Assembly: GCA_014526335.1 (NCBI GenBank)
Contig: JACTAT010000009.1
Location: 620,001 to 684,000 of the forward strand
Length of the DNA: 64,000 nt
Source: Chrysaora quinquecirrha
Taxonomy: Eukaryota; Cnidaria; Scyphozoa; Semaeostomeae; Pelagiidae
Reading direction: 5' to 3'
The notes under the pieces: generated by a model
The model's database searches: none
The model's input: the letters and a program-made list of their open reading frames with translations, nothing else
What the model was told of the DNA's origin: nothing
Position numbers and translations under genes: made by a program
In this document: in pieces, positions 1 to 12,636 of the stretch
How positions within the stretch are numbered: the first letter of the stretch is position 1
Layout of the letters: each line of letters starts with the position of its first letter

Positions 1-1680
1 ATGCAATCTCTGAGGTTGCTCAATGTTAGTATGAATTAGTGAAGTATCACTATCGTAGCACTAACAGTAAATAATTATTATACTTATACTTATACTAAGA
101 GCTAAAAAGTTCCCACGAATTTTCTCACTTTTATTAATTTTCCTCTCCTCTTGTCTTAAAAACAAAGAACAGTTAATCAATATGGCCAACGGAAAACGGC
201 TATACTCGGAAAACGGCTTTCCTCTTTGGCTGGCTTTTATCACAGGGGCTTGTCCGCCTGTCTGCTCACTCAGACCTCTATTTATAAAGAAACCATTCAA
301 CCTTGTTCTGATGTCGAACGGATAAATCGGTTGCCAAATTAATTTAGTCGTGCTCGATTAATTTCCGCTTGACATTAGGCGATTCAAATGAAAACAAAGA
401 GACGTCTTTCGCATGTCACGCCGCTTGCAAGGTGCGCGGTACGTCTTCCTTTCCACATCTACTTGACACATTTTCCAGTAATTCACAGTTAATAAAAGAT
501 GCTAAAAATCCTTTGGTTTTCATTAACAATATCCTTTCTCACCACTGTGCAGATTATCTTATTCGAAAGCAAATTAAAAAATCACGAAAATCTGCTTATT
601 TTCGATTATTTTAAAAGGATTTTTGAGCAGTGCACGGCAAAGGTGGGTTTGTTTTCCCTCGGTTTTCTCTGGGGGAGTAAACAGGAATTAAAATAGGATG
701 AAAAATATGTAAAGTTGAGGTCAGGTGACCCCTTTTTCGAGGGCATTGCACTGTTGCAATGAAGGATCTCGTTTTGGGATGCTTCGAAATTTATGATGCT
801 GCAAATGATATTTTTGTTAACTAGAGTAACGAGACTCGGGACTGATTCGTGTAAAAACTTTCCTCAAAAACCAAACCAATGCAATGCCAGGGGCGCTGGA
901 AGTACGGGGGCAGGGGCGATTGCCCCATGCCCTCATAACAATTGTGAAATTCTTTTATTTTCCTGTTATTTTGCACCTGGTTTTGCACTGTATTTGTTGC
1001 TTCTGCCCTTGCAGCCTGATGCCCCGATGCCTTGCTTCTGACGCCATCCAAATTTCAAGTAGAAAGGACAAAAACCTTCTTCAACAACTTTAGTCACCCA
1101 TTTCCCAAAAATGAATGAAGTACTGTGAGCCCGTTAAACGCTTTTGTGCTTTGTAGGACCTGCACTTGCATGCCTACCCCTCGAGCATTTCAGCATCAGC
1201 GTTGTCTTCGGTGAAATTACTGATCAGTGATCATGTTACACGATTTCTTTTACAGTATAAGAACAACACCTTTATAAGAAATACCAGACTGAAATTTAGG
1301 TCAAACTTTTTGCTATCTCCGAAACTATTGGAGATACGCACAAGCAAAGTTCACCAGCGTAAAACACTTGCCCGGAAATGCATTTTAAACATGCTTTCGA
1401 GAAGGGTAGGGGGTTAAAAGTTAGTGAAAAATAGCTTCCAAAATAAGAAAGGCAGGGCGTATCGATGGCCAAATTGCCTTATATAGGCAATTTAGATCTT
1501 CTAAACGTTGACATTATTATACATGCAAAGGAGGTTTACTCTTGTTGGTATCCGCCTCCTGCGTCCCTGTTACTGCGATTTTAATTGGGAAGGGCAACAC
1601 AGTAATGGTAAAATGTAAGAAAACAAAGGTAGGTGAAGGAGAAATGGCGTATTTAGCATCGGTCGCTCGGATCTAAGAAG
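1..1680. other. Intergenic DNA without recognised gene
   Basis: Only short, unconvincing ORFs on both strands. No conserved protein, RNA gene or clear repeat boundary was seen. Confidence 0.5.
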
Positions 1681-1689
1681 TAGATAAAC

Positions 1690-1835
1690 TATACCTCGAC
1701 CTCGAACGAGACCTCGAACCTGACGACGCTACAGCAGCCTCGACAGCAGCTGGGACTCGAACCCTAACCTCGCTTTGCTCCTAACAGAGCTGGCTAGTTT
1801 AGACTATGGCGTCAGAGTACCTTCAAAACGAAGTC
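1690..1835 (-). repeat. Degraded SINE-A copy
   Basis: Carries, reversed, the GGGACTCGAACCCTAACCTC B-box-like region and the CGACCTCGAACGAGACCTCG segment of the SINE-A family seen better at 38717 and 39343. Several small duplications within it. Confidence 0.45.
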
Positions 1836-1839
1836 GAAG

Positions 1840-2555
1840 CAATTCACCAGTACTATAGCACTATAGATATAGCGCTATAGCTACGTAGCTTCGGCAACTC
1901 TAAACATGAGATGCCAATTGAATGGTTGTGAGCTAACCAGGCGTTCATTGCAGCCATCCTTGATGATATGTCTGGGTAGCTTGCACCACTATGCTTGTAC
2001 AATAATTGCAGATAAAAAAAGATAGCAAAATATACCTTGTTTGTAGATTCAGTGAAGAACTTAATTTATGTTTTTCAATTACGAATTACTCAACTGCCTA
2101 TTTTACGAGTCCAAAACATACTTTTATTCCAATTTGAAGCCAGCCTAATTATCCTAAAAATAGAAAAGATTTCGCAAAATTATAGTTACTGACGTAAAGT
2201 GAACCTTGAACTGACATTGATTGAAAATCACAAGCAGTTACTTTAACCGCGTAAATGACTTACACAAGGGCTAAAGCTTACGTTCCGTTATAAACAACCT
2301 ACTCCGCAGCTTTTTTAAGAATAGTCAGTCGATGCAGTCCTGTTCTAAGCTTAACTATGGTTTAGTTAGCAACGACGATTTTCCACTGGTCTGCACCATC
2401 TAAGCACAATATGTTAAAGCAACCAGCCCCACAAAGACAACAAAAGATGCTCTATGGATAAGGTCAACTTCTGGGGCTTTGTTTAGGTTTGCCCTTAGCA
2501 TGAGTCTAAAGAATTAACGGACAAGAAACTAAGAAAGGCCATCCACTCGAAGGGA
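1840..2555. other. Intergenic DNA, nothing recognised
   Basis: AT-rich, with a short ACTATAGCACTATAGATATA palindromic patch near 1851. No coding or RNA signal was seen. Confidence 0.4.
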
Positions 2556-2589
2556 GAAACATATGACGTTTCCACAGGAATCTGTTGCC

Positions 2590-2970
2590 TTTCCATATGC
2601 GTAATTGATCCTCCTAATAGCCTCCACATTCCTGAACATCCTCCACGTTACTCCGCAACCTTCAAGGTAGCCCTCCACACTACCCCGCAACCACTATGTT
2701 ACTGAAAGATAGCCCTCCACATTGATGAACATCCTCCGAATTGCAGCAAAAACCTTCCAAATTACTGAAATATATCTCCGCATGGGCGAGAAAAGCTCTC
2801 CAAATTTCTGCGCATCCTCCACATTACTGATGATAGCAATATACATTACTGAAAGATAGCCCTCCTTCTGCGCATACCCTCCATATTACTGAAGCTATCC
2901 CTGTACAGTACTGAACATCCTCCGTATTACTACAAAAAATCCTCTGCATGTTTCATATGTTCCACAATAC
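2590..2970 (+). repeat. Degenerate tandem repeat of CCTCCACATTACTGAA-like units
   Basis: The words CCTCCACATTACTG, CCTCCACGTTACTCCGCA and similar recur irregularly, about every 15-35 bases. Related stretches lie at 5938-6045 and, reversed, at 21930-22200. Confidence 0.6.
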
Positions 2971-3039
2971 TACACAAACATTACCTACGGTGATTAAGAC
3001 GATTTGACACTAAAAACAACTATATTTTTAAGAAGTCAT

Positions 3040-6000
3040 CTACTCACCGTAAATGAATTTAAACTGCAATCTATTCTGATCACATCCAGTGTAGATTACA
3101 ACATACGTCCCCACAGATGGTCGTATACTGCCATTCAGTGGATGAAAGCATTTGCCTGTCTGGAGATGCTTGACAGAGAACGCAGCGGTCTGTTCAAAGC
3201 GAGTTTTACTGGCAGAGCAATCTGAAATAAGCGTAACGCGTGAATTGCTATATGTACCCTCTGGTGCCACGCACTTTCCAGTGTTGATGTGTTTCAGAGA
3301 TTTCGAAGCAGTCAGTTCAAACTTCTCGTTGCAAGTGCTGGTGAGGTAGAGTCTTTTTGCGCTGGAATCGTACGCCATGCACAGTCCATTGTAATGCTTG
3401 ATTAAGAACTGGCCACTAGATGGTGGAACTGTCAAAGAAAAAAAAGAGAAATAAGAATGAAAGCGAAGGTGTCGTCCATCGATGCAATCATAAGTTTAGC
3501 TAACATTGAAGAATTCATTAAAACAGACAAGGACAAAGTTTCTGCTGACAGGGGCAACAGGGGGGGCAATCTGATTGGTGGAAATTTAGCTTGTTTAAAT
3601 GTGAATGGACTTACCAGTGGTTATGACCGGAGCGGCAGTTGTCACCTTAACTAAAAAAGAAAGAAGATGATCTTAGTACAAAGCATACGAATCTGAAGAA
3701 AAGTACATTTAAGAGCCTTAGCACTTGCTATGCATCGTCTAATATAAAGATGACTGAGCCGTTTAAAAGCCCCGAAAAGCACTGCATTTTCTTGTCGTGA
3801 ACTTTTCTTATTTTGAGAAGTTATGGTTTAACTTGGGGGGCACTTATATATGGGAATGGGAAATGTCGTGTTTAGTGGTGGTGTCAATCGCAACTAGCCC
3901 CATTGATAAAGACAGATTAAATTCATACATTACCATATTCAAACTTGAAGCTCAAACGACTCTGATCACATCCACTATAGATAACAAGCTTCGTGTCAGG
4001 CTTTGGCCTTGAGCTGCCTCCCAACGGATGAAAACATTTGCCAGATCCGATATGTTGGATAGAAGACCTCGACGTTTGCTTGTACTGGTCATCTGTTAAC
4101 TGACAAAAATCAGTTACAAAATCGGAATTGTCTCCAAGGCCCTTAGGGACGACACATTTCTTTGATTTGAGGTGAATCAGTGCTTTTGAGGATGTGAACG
4201 AGAACAGTTGGTCACAAGTTGTGGTGAGTTGCAGGCGACTGTCAGATCCGACAGACATACAAAGTCCTCCATAATGGCGTGCGATGAAGGCGTTTCCATC
4301 AGGAGGAACTGTTGAGATAAAATGAAGAAATAAATAAGGCAGTGTAATGAGAAAAATAAAAGTTAATACCAACTGAGCTGAGGAAGAGTTTACAACAGGA
4401 TAGAGCCCCTGCGCCCTGAGTCGCCACCTTGAAGCGAAACATAAAATAATTCACGTAGCGAAATAAATTTGACAAAGAAACTTACGATAAGGATATTCTC
4501 CAATGCATAATAACCTTTAGTATCAAATTTAAGATATTGTTTGTGAGTGAATCATGTCAAAATTTTATCCCAAAGACGTTGCACTCAAAACGGCCTAAAT
4601 TCTTTCGATGCACCATGAGTCGACACCAATGGCGAAAGCGGCAAAATCATTTGTGCTCCACCGCAGAGGAACGATTACTCTGCGTAAAAACACGGCAGTT
4701 GGCCTGATTCACGTTTGCGTGATAGGGTGTCGACTCAAGGTACACTTTTGTAAACCCGACTAGGCCTCGAAAAAAGTTCAGTTTTACAATGGTTACACAA
4801 AATAACAACTGATGCTTTTGAAATTATCAAATCAGAGGAATGTAACAACTTATCTAAGAAGAAAATTTAATGTACAGTCAACCAAATCAAAAGATTTTCA
4901 CGAACGGAAAAGTGTTTGAAAAAATAAATTTGGAAAATGGCAGACAACTTACCGTAACTTTTCCGGTGCGTTTCAAAAAACTTGTTTTATAGCAAAAAAT
5001 TTACAGTTTTCGACGAAAATAATAATAAAATTGTAAAAACATGGTAAGAAGAACTATTTTTTTCATTTTTTAATTCAAGTTTCCTAAACAAAGAGGGATT
5101 TGAAGCAGAATCAAAGTACATAATTTTTTTCCAAATTATTGCTGGTGGCGACTCAGGGCGCAGGGGCTCTAGTACAAAACAAAATTTGCAGCACTTATGA
5201 GCAGGCTTCGATAAACTGGAGCAGAAATGTATGGTTAAAATTGAACTCACTGGTAACTGGCTTGGTCGTTGGAATAGGAGGCAAAGTACCTGGTGGCGGT
5301 TTAGTAAAACCTGAAACAAAAGAATAGGTCAGTTCGTGTTCAGACAGTTCGTGTAAGGCCCTGGGCAAATGAAGTGAACATTTCACTGAGTTTGCCACTG
5401 AATACTTTAACGCTATGATCAGTGGCGAGTCAGTAGTTTAGCCAAGGGGGGGGGGGCAAAGGGGGTTACCCGTGTTATCCGGACTGGTGTAGCCAGTCTA
5501 TGCTTAATGTTGTAACATGAAATAAGAAGAGGTACCTGGACATTTATACAGCAGATTCATCTGTAGTTTATCCAATTCGCTGAAGCCACCTCTTTGGCCT
5601 ATTACATACTGTTTGCTTTTATCGATTGTTTGAATGGTTGTTTTACCAGAGCCAAAGGCTGTTCGCCCATAATGCATCACACTTCTATAATCGTAAGGAA
5701 CATTCATGCTATCAATGTTGCTGCCATGTTTTCTGAAGTTGTATTCAACGCCTGAAAAAGATCAAACACAAGTTAATTTACTTTTAAATCACAACCTGCA
5801 GAATTTTTTCCCAAAAGATAAGGCTGTAGCCTAGAACACACTTTTTTCATAAATAACCACTTCATAAGGAACCATAAGGAATCTAGAAGGCTGAAAAATT
5901 CAAAGAACTAAAGGGTACTGATGCTGATAATATGAAAACCCTCCACGATACTCCGCACCATCCACTATACTGATGATATCCCTCCACGTTGTATTGGCAC

Positions 6001-9000
6001 CCTTCAATATACTGCACATCCTCCACGTTACTGCAAATCACGTTGTACAGGGAAGTAATAGCTGTCTAGGTGCCTACACCGACTAGCGTTAACCAATAAA
6101 ATTGCCTGCTTGCTCTGCATGTGTCCCTTTAATAGTGCTATTTGTATGTGCGTTTGTATTGTATGTCTTGAAGATGTCGTGCGTTAAGCAAAGTTTTTAT
6201 ACAAAACTGGCAATGATTTGGTTCCAAGCTGAAGCTACCTCAATCTGTAGTTTTGGATAGTCGTTTGTAGTTTTTTTATGTCGCTGGTAGACTCAGGGTT
6301 TCTAGTTTGAGCTCTTCTATTTTTAATTTGTCACTTTGAGCGATATATAAAGCAACAACAACAGCATCCAGCGAAGTAGTAGGACTAATGTAGTGAATCT
6401 AGCCGCTAGTTTGACAAAGAACTTCACTGTTTGAAGTTTCAAAAATACTGTTAGTATGAAATACTTGCTTATCTAATATTCTTTTATCAGACTTACTGTC
6501 CGGTATATTGTCCCATATAATCTGAACATAGTGGTCTCTGTCCGGACGACTTTGCTCATGATAAAATCCCAAACTGTGTGCAATTTCATGCATGACGATT
6601 CCCTTAGTCCAACATCCGCCAGCCAGTGAAACCCAGTTTACACGGCCTTTGTAATGACCAACATGCGATGAGCAACTGTATGTAGAGGAACAGATTTTAG
6701 TAGCTGGCAGGCTTCACAACAGAAAAGTCTTTAGACTTCCATGAAACTCCAAGAAAGCCAAAATGAGTGGAAATATCTTTGGTCATCCTTAAAAGCGTAT
6801 TTCTTCTCACATTCCACAGAAACAATCCACTAAGGCCCTGGCCAAACGATCAAACATTGTTTGTCAAACATTTGAAATTTGTTTGCCAGACATGAAAGTT
6901 TGACCGTTTGGCCAAACTTCAAAACAATGCTCGTGAAACATTTTTAGCTTGACTCAAGCTAACAAACATCTTTGTTTGACCTTTTCAAACACATTGCTGT
7001 ACTAAGGCCCTGGTCAAACGATCAAACATTGTTTGTCAAACATTTGAAATTTGTTTGCCAGACATGAAAGTTTGACCGTTTGGCCAAACTTCAAAACAAT
7101 GCTCGTGAAACATTTTTAGCTTGACTCAAGCTAACAAACATCTTTGTTTAACCTTTTCAAACACATTGCTGTACTAAGGCCCTGGTCAAACGATCAAACA
7201 TTGTTTGTCAAACATTTGAAATTTGTTTGCCAGACATGAAAGTTTGACCGTTTGGCCAAACTTCAAAACAATGCTCGTGAAACATTTTTAGCTTGACTCA
7301 AGCTAACAAACATCTTTGTTTAACCTTTTCAAACACATTGCTGTGCTAAGGCCCTGGTCAAACGATCAAATATTGTTGGTCAAACATTTGAAATTTGCTT
7401 GCCCAACAAAATGTTTGATCGTTTAGCCACGTCACAAAACATTAACCATCATCAAACATTTAGCTTACAGAAAGCAGAAAATGTTTTTGAAGTGTTTCAA
7501 ACATGTTGCCAAGCAAATTCGGCTTGTCAAGCAATGTTTTGCGACCTTGCCAAACGGTCAAACATTGTCTGCAAAGCAAACTTCGAATGTTTGACCAACA
7601 CTGTTTAATCGTTTAACCACGGCCCGAGGTGTAATTCATACCCAGATGCGGATCGAAATGCACCAATCAGAAAGTGACACTGCATTGGTATTGTGTTTGA
7701 ACACCAGCTAGCTAACGGGATACAGCATAAATAATGGATAGCTTTGATATAAACCTGAATTGTGCAAATGCAGGCTGTTCTGTAAAGCGACAAGAGGTAT
7801 CGCTGCAAAGCAAAGAGGCAAAACGCAAGAAGAGATAGTACCTTTTTACTAAGGTACTATCTCGGTAATACCCCTCCGGGACGCTGTGATAGTATCCCCC
7901 CGACATTCAGGGCTTCATCAGAGTAAGCCCTACACCCACTCTTCAATAAACGCCCATCCCGAATAAACGCCAAGAGTCCTATGGAAAAAATTAAATAGAC
8001 GCCTATATATAATTGAAGGATTGTTGAAAAATTTTGAAATCATTTCGAGATTGTAAACTTGTTACTTTGTAAACTTTGTATTTTATGTGGCAAATAAGCA
8101 TTTTTATTCGTAGCTTCCGCTGCGCTCTAAATCATGGAAATCAAGACTTCGTCTATTAACGCCTTAAAACGATCAACAGAAAAACGGCACTTAAAAATAT
8201 CGTTGGATGTTTTATGATAAATTCACTTACCCTCGTCCTCTATAAAAATACAAGTACTCTGTCTCGTTTGTTCTTTGCACAAACTTCAAGCACGTGAACC
8301 GCTCATAGTCAGCAATGGCAGCTTGTATAATTTTAACTGCATAATCAGAACTTTCTAGAACGAAAAAAGAGGTTTGATAAATTGTGAACAAATCAGCATA
8401 TAGCATCGATGGATCGTGCTGGTAGGAAAATTAGGCAGCTCACTTCAGTGACACAAATTTACATAAATGCGTGGCCATTGGGATGAGCTAGCTCGCGGGC
8501 CGGGAGCGGGCTTGGCAAATGGACTCATTGGGCAAACGGACCAGCTCACTTCTTACGTGAATATGACACAAAAACTTAGGCAATATTTCAAGGCGCTCAG
8601 CTACCTCGGCAAGCGGGCTCGGCACAAATGGTCTGATTGTGTAGACGGACCAGCACACTTCTGATAAGCATTATTCATGAAGGTGTGCTAGGCTGGCAAG
8701 CGGGCTGGGCCGTAAGGGTCCGGGCGAGCGAGCCAGGCATAAATGGACTGATTGTGTAGACGGACCAGCACACTTCTGATAAGCATTATTCATGTAGGTG
8801 TGCTAGGCTGGCAAGCGAGCTGGGCCGTAAGGGTCCGGGCGAGCGAGCCAGGCATAAATGGACTGATTGGGCAAACGGACCAGCTCTTTTCTGGTAAATA
8901 TTATACAAATTCTAAGGCAATACTTCACGGAGGCCAGCTTGCCCGGCAAGCGGGCTGAGCTGAGCGAGGAGATAAGCTAGCTCGACGGGATGTAAGGGGT

Positions 9001-11697
9001 CAGGTGAGCTGGCAAGGCAAACTCGACACATGGACCTTCAATGTTAAAATGTTTACAAATGAGGTGATGCCAGACGTGAGCCAACTTGCGTAATGGATTG
9101 AGCCGACTGGGTCATGACGAGTTTTGAGAACCCTTACTGTGTCTTAAACCCATTCTATTATGAAATAAATAAATAAAATGAAAAGAGATGTGTGCCAAAC
9201 ATACTGATATCGTCTCTATAAGCATACGGAATGACTTTAGGCCAGTGGGATGATCTGGTTGCAGCCAAAGGAATGTTGGGATTGACTCCTCCATTTTCAA
9301 TATCCAATACTTGATCTGGTTCAAGAACCATGTCACCCTCAAAGAGGGAGAGATCTAGGAAAGAAGTAAAGAGAGTATCACATATAACGAAAGATTCTAG
9401 CCCCCGTCACAGCTATCTGTGCAGTTCAATTTACAGAGAAAATATATCAAATCTAGGGGGAATAAAAAAGTCAAAAACTTGAATACTACACGTTAACATT
9501 ATTCTCGCCCCCGCTTGTTAAGACCCCCGTTTATTTAGCACTGAATAGTACTCTTGCTGCGTGGACTTTGTGGTTTTTCCTTGCTTGGTCTATAGAATTT
9601 TGCTACGATTGCGCATCCGCCATCGTACGCGAAAAATACCACCACAGTATGCAAAAAATACATCTCAAGTATAATGACCCACCACAAAAAGCATAATCAT
9701 CCACTACAGTAGTGCGTATCCACCACAGTACGCAAAATACAACCACATCAAGCATAATAACCCACCACATCAAGCATAGTAACCCACCACGTCAAGCATA
9801 GTAACCCACCACATCAAGCATAGAAACCCACCACAGTAGCGCGTATCCACCACAGTACGCAAAAATACCACCACAACAAGCATAATAACCCACCACATCA
9901 AGCATAGTAACCCACCACGTCAAGCATAGTAACCCACCACGTCAAGCATAGTAACCCACCACATCAAGCATAGAAACCCACCACAGTAGCGCGTATCCAC
10001 CACAGTACGCAAAAATACCACCACAACAAGCATAATAACCCACCACATCAAGCATAGTAACCCACCACGTCAAGCATAGTAACCCACCACGTCAAGCATA
10101 GTAACCCACCACATCAAGCATAATAACCCACCATAGTAGTGCGTATCCACCACAGTACGCAAAAATACCACCACAACAAGCATAATAACCCACCACATCA
10201 AGCATAGTAACCCACCACGTCAAGCATAGTAACCCACCACGTCAAGCATAGTAACCCACCACATCAAGCATAATAACCCACCATAGTAGTGCGTATCCAC
10301 CACAGTACGCAAAAATACCACCACAACAAGCATAATAACCCACCACATCAAGCATAGTAACCCACCACGTCAAGCATAGTAACCCACCACGTCAAGCATA
10401 GTAACCCACCATAGTAGTGCGTATCCACCACAGTACGCAAAAATACCACCACAACAAGCATAATAACCCACCACATCAAGCATAGTAACCCACCACGTCA
10501 AGCATAGTAACCCACCACGTCAAGCATAGTAACCCACCACATCAAGCATAATAACCCACCATAGTAGTGCGTATCCACCACAGTACGCAAAATACCACCA
10601 CAACAAGCATAATAACCCACCACATCAAGCATAGTAACCCACCACGTCAAGCATAGTAACCCACCACGTCAAGCATAATAACCCACCATAGTAGTGCGTA
10701 TCCACCACAGTACGCAAAAATACCACCACAACAAGCATAATAACCCACCACATCAAGCATAGTAACCCACCACGTCAAGCATAATAACCCACCATAGTAG
10801 TGCGTATCCACCACAGTACGCAAAAATACCACCACAACAAGCATAATAACCCACCACATCAAGCATAGTAACCCACCACGTCAAGCATAGTAACCCACCA
10901 CGTCAAGCATAATAACCCACCATAGTAGTGCGTATCCACCACAGTACGCAAAAATACCACCACAACAAGCATAATAACCCACCACATCAAGCATAGTAAC
11001 CCACCACGTCAAGCATAGTAACCCACCACGTCAAGCATAGTAACCCACCATAGTAGTGCGTATCCACCACAGTACGCAAAAATACCACCACAACAAGCAT
11101 AATAACCCACCACATCAAGCATAGTAACCCACCACGTCAAGCATAGTAACCCACCACATCAAGCATAATAACCCACCATAGTAGTGCGTATCCACCACAG
11201 TACGCAAAAATACCACCACAACAAGCATAATAACCCACCACATCAAGTATACAGTAGTAGTGGCTATCCACAAAAGTACGCAAAAAATACCACCACACAT
11301 CGCAGTAGTGCGTATAGATGCGCTAACGTGATTAAAGAGAATAAAACCCAGCGGAGAGGGTTTGATAGAGAGACGGAATACACCAAATCCAAAATCCTTG
11401 ACGAGTAGCTTCTTTCATATAACTGTGAACAACGCAAGAAAACCAACGTACAAAAAGTAAAAATTCTGATTCTACGAGACCAGACTTAGAAGCCTCAGAA
11501 TAATATAAGGCAAAAGCAAAAAATTCATTTTCTAAAGTTAGAAGTTGAACGAACATAAAAATACAATGCAATATGACAGAAGAAAGTCATTACAAAAATG
11601 AATTGCATAAATTCTGATACATACCTTCCATTGGGTTTTTCAAGGCATTGCATTGAAATGCAAGGAAAGCAACGCAAAATAATACCACTCTCAGCAT
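3040..11697 (-). CDS. Secreted astacin-family zinc metallopeptidase with two C-terminal six-Cys lectin-like modules
   Basis: Nine exons join in phase: 11697-11625, 9354-9205, 8354-8231, 6675-6497, 5751-5536, 5310-5251, 4308-3934, 3650-3615 and 3428-3040. The product is 533 residues. Residues 1-18 are a hydrophobic signal peptide (MLRVVLFCVAFLAFQCNA). A propeptide and the conserved IPY entry into the catalytic domain follow at about residue 72. The zinc site HEIAHSLGFYHE puts His145, Glu146, His149 and His155 in place, and the Met-turn SVMHY has Met201 and Tyr203. A short Pro/Thr linker (exon 6) leads to two modules of about 125 residues, each with six cysteines arranged as GLC, TC, KC, C, GKCFHP, GC, separated by a second small Thr-rich linker (exon 8). 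Three Cys-paired lobes per module suggest a beta-trefoil fold; this is inference. Introns around the modules are phase 1, which favours exon shuffling. Astacins cleave secreted or matrix proteins. The last exon may stop at the TAG used here or splice on from a GT at the same place. Confidence 0.88.
5938..6045 (+). repeat. Second patch of the CCTCCAC(A/G)TTACT degenerate repeat
   Basis: Contains CCCTCCACGATACTCCGCAC and CATCCTCCACGTTACTGCAA. Lies in an astacin intron. Confidence 0.55.
6831..7625 (+). mobile_element. GGCCCTGG-type MITE amplified internally as 172-bp tandem units
   Basis: TAAGGCCCTGG starts at 6831, 7003, 7175 and 7347, exactly 172 bases apart. Three near-identical units are followed by a more diverged terminal part that ends in an inverted match (TTTAATCGTTTAACCACGGCC). 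The body is built from repeated CAAACATT and GTTTG words. Inside the astacin intron between 6703 and 8231. Confidence 0.75.
7622..7725 (+). repeat. Dispersed ~100-bp repeat, copy 1
   Basis: Shares ATTCATACCCAGATGCGGAT, AATGCACCAATCAGAAAG and GGATACAGC with 32199-32300 and 54331-54425. Confidence 0.55.
8470..9060 (+). repeat. ~115-bp tandem satellite, about five diverged units
   Basis: CTGATAAGCATTATTCATG begins at 8661 and 8776, and a diverged version (CTGGTAAATATTAT) at 8891, giving a 115-bp period. Units contain GGGCGAGCGAGCCAGGCATA and GACGGACCAGC. Flanking units are more diverged. GC-rich compared with its surroundings. Lies in an astacin intron. Confidence 0.7.
9640..11310 (+). repeat. 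Higher-order minisatellite built from 22-bp CCCACCACGTCAAGCATAGT(AA) units
   Basis: Runs of two to five 22-bp units are punctuated by a distinct module with GCGTATCCACCACAGTACGC and CAAAAATACCACCACAACAA. The whole block recurs about a dozen times with spacing of roughly 100-150 bp. It fills astacin intron 1, between the signal-peptide exon and the propeptide exon. Long ORFs through it are artefacts of the repeat. Confidence 0.9.
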
Positions 11698-11800
11698 CTT
11701 TGAATCGCCGTCTCACCAATTGCAAAGTGACTTCTGATTGTGATTCTGGTGCTAACGATTCTAATTTTTATACCAGAGTAGAGCCAAACATTTCTGAAAA

Positions 11801-11872
11801 CCCTCTTGCTTATCGTAAAGCTGAGCAAATAGATACGGCAAAAACTGCGAGAAGTACTAAGATTATGCCATG
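11801..11872 (-). other. Upstream small ORF resembling a signal peptide, 5' of the astacin start
   Basis: An ATG at 11872 opens a 23-codon frame ending in TAA. It reads as a textbook signal peptide (MKFHGIILVLLAVFAVSICS). It lies about 100 bp beyond the astacin initiator at 11697. No splice donor links it to the astacin frame. It could be a regulatory upstream ORF or the remnant of a duplicated first exon. Confidence 0.35.
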
Positions 11873-12218
11873 AAATTTCATTGCGCAGCTGCAGTCACTG
11901 TAATGGGTACAATACTGGAAACGATGTTTTTTGCGCAATTAAACAACAATTTGACGAGATTTTTGTTGTAAACACTTAACATGAACAGATTTTTACAGAA
12001 AAATGAGGAGAAAAGTTTGAGATTGTTTTAACACCTGGGTAGTCTTGGAGCAAAGGGAAGGACTGCATGCCACTCTGCATACAATTTGATCATCTAACGA
12101 TTGATCATCTAATAATAAAAAGGGCTCCCTATGTTATAAACATTAGGTACACTCTATTTTTATAAAAACCTGGATTTTGAACTGAACAGTTAAGAAAAAG
12201 TTATTAAGGTACTTACGA

Positions 12219-12350
12219 TATTTCCTCGAATAACGCCCCTCACCCGAATAACGTCCCTCCACCGAGTAACGTCTCTCCCCCGAATAACGTCTCTCCCCCA
12301 AATAACGTCTCTCCCCCGAATAACGCCCTTCCCCGAATAAGCGCCCAGTT
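12219..12350 (+). repeat. 18-bp tandem repeat (CGAATAACGTCTCTCCCC)
   Basis: About seven units between the astacin 5' end and the WRAP53 3' end, with a single variant base in most units. Confidence 0.75.
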
Positions 12351-12607
12351 TGAATTGACTCAGAAAGTGTATGTGCAAGCTTTTGAAAAACGAATCTAGA
12401 GACACCATTTGCCAGTTGCTGCAAAACTTACTTTTTGCCAGAACTTTAGTTTCATAAATTTTCAAATAATTGCTCCACCTTGCGGCAGATTTTGTAATTA
12501 GGGGCGCTTAATCGAGGAAATACGGTACCCCGTCAGAGCACTAACGGGTACTCGTAGCGCTGCACGAGCATGCGGATCGTTTATTTTGTTCGCCGGCAGA
12601 TCTCGCT

Positions 12608-12613
12608 TTATTT
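12608..12613 (-). terminator. AATAAA polyadenylation signal of the WRAP53-like gene
   Basis: The minus strand reads AATAAA about 25 bases after the stop codon at 12637. Spacing and strand suit a 3' end signal. No other hexamer was checked. Confidence 0.5.
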
Positions 12614-12636
12614 TCCTTAGCAAGCGGCTTTAGCTA

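Noticed and set aside
9640..11310. Several minus-strand ORFs repeating MLDVVGYYA
   Set aside because: They are the minisatellite read in frame and have no independent coding evidence.
9640..11310. CRISPR-like array of regular repeats
   Set aside because: The spacing units are themselves repeats, there are no unique spacers, and the genome is animal.
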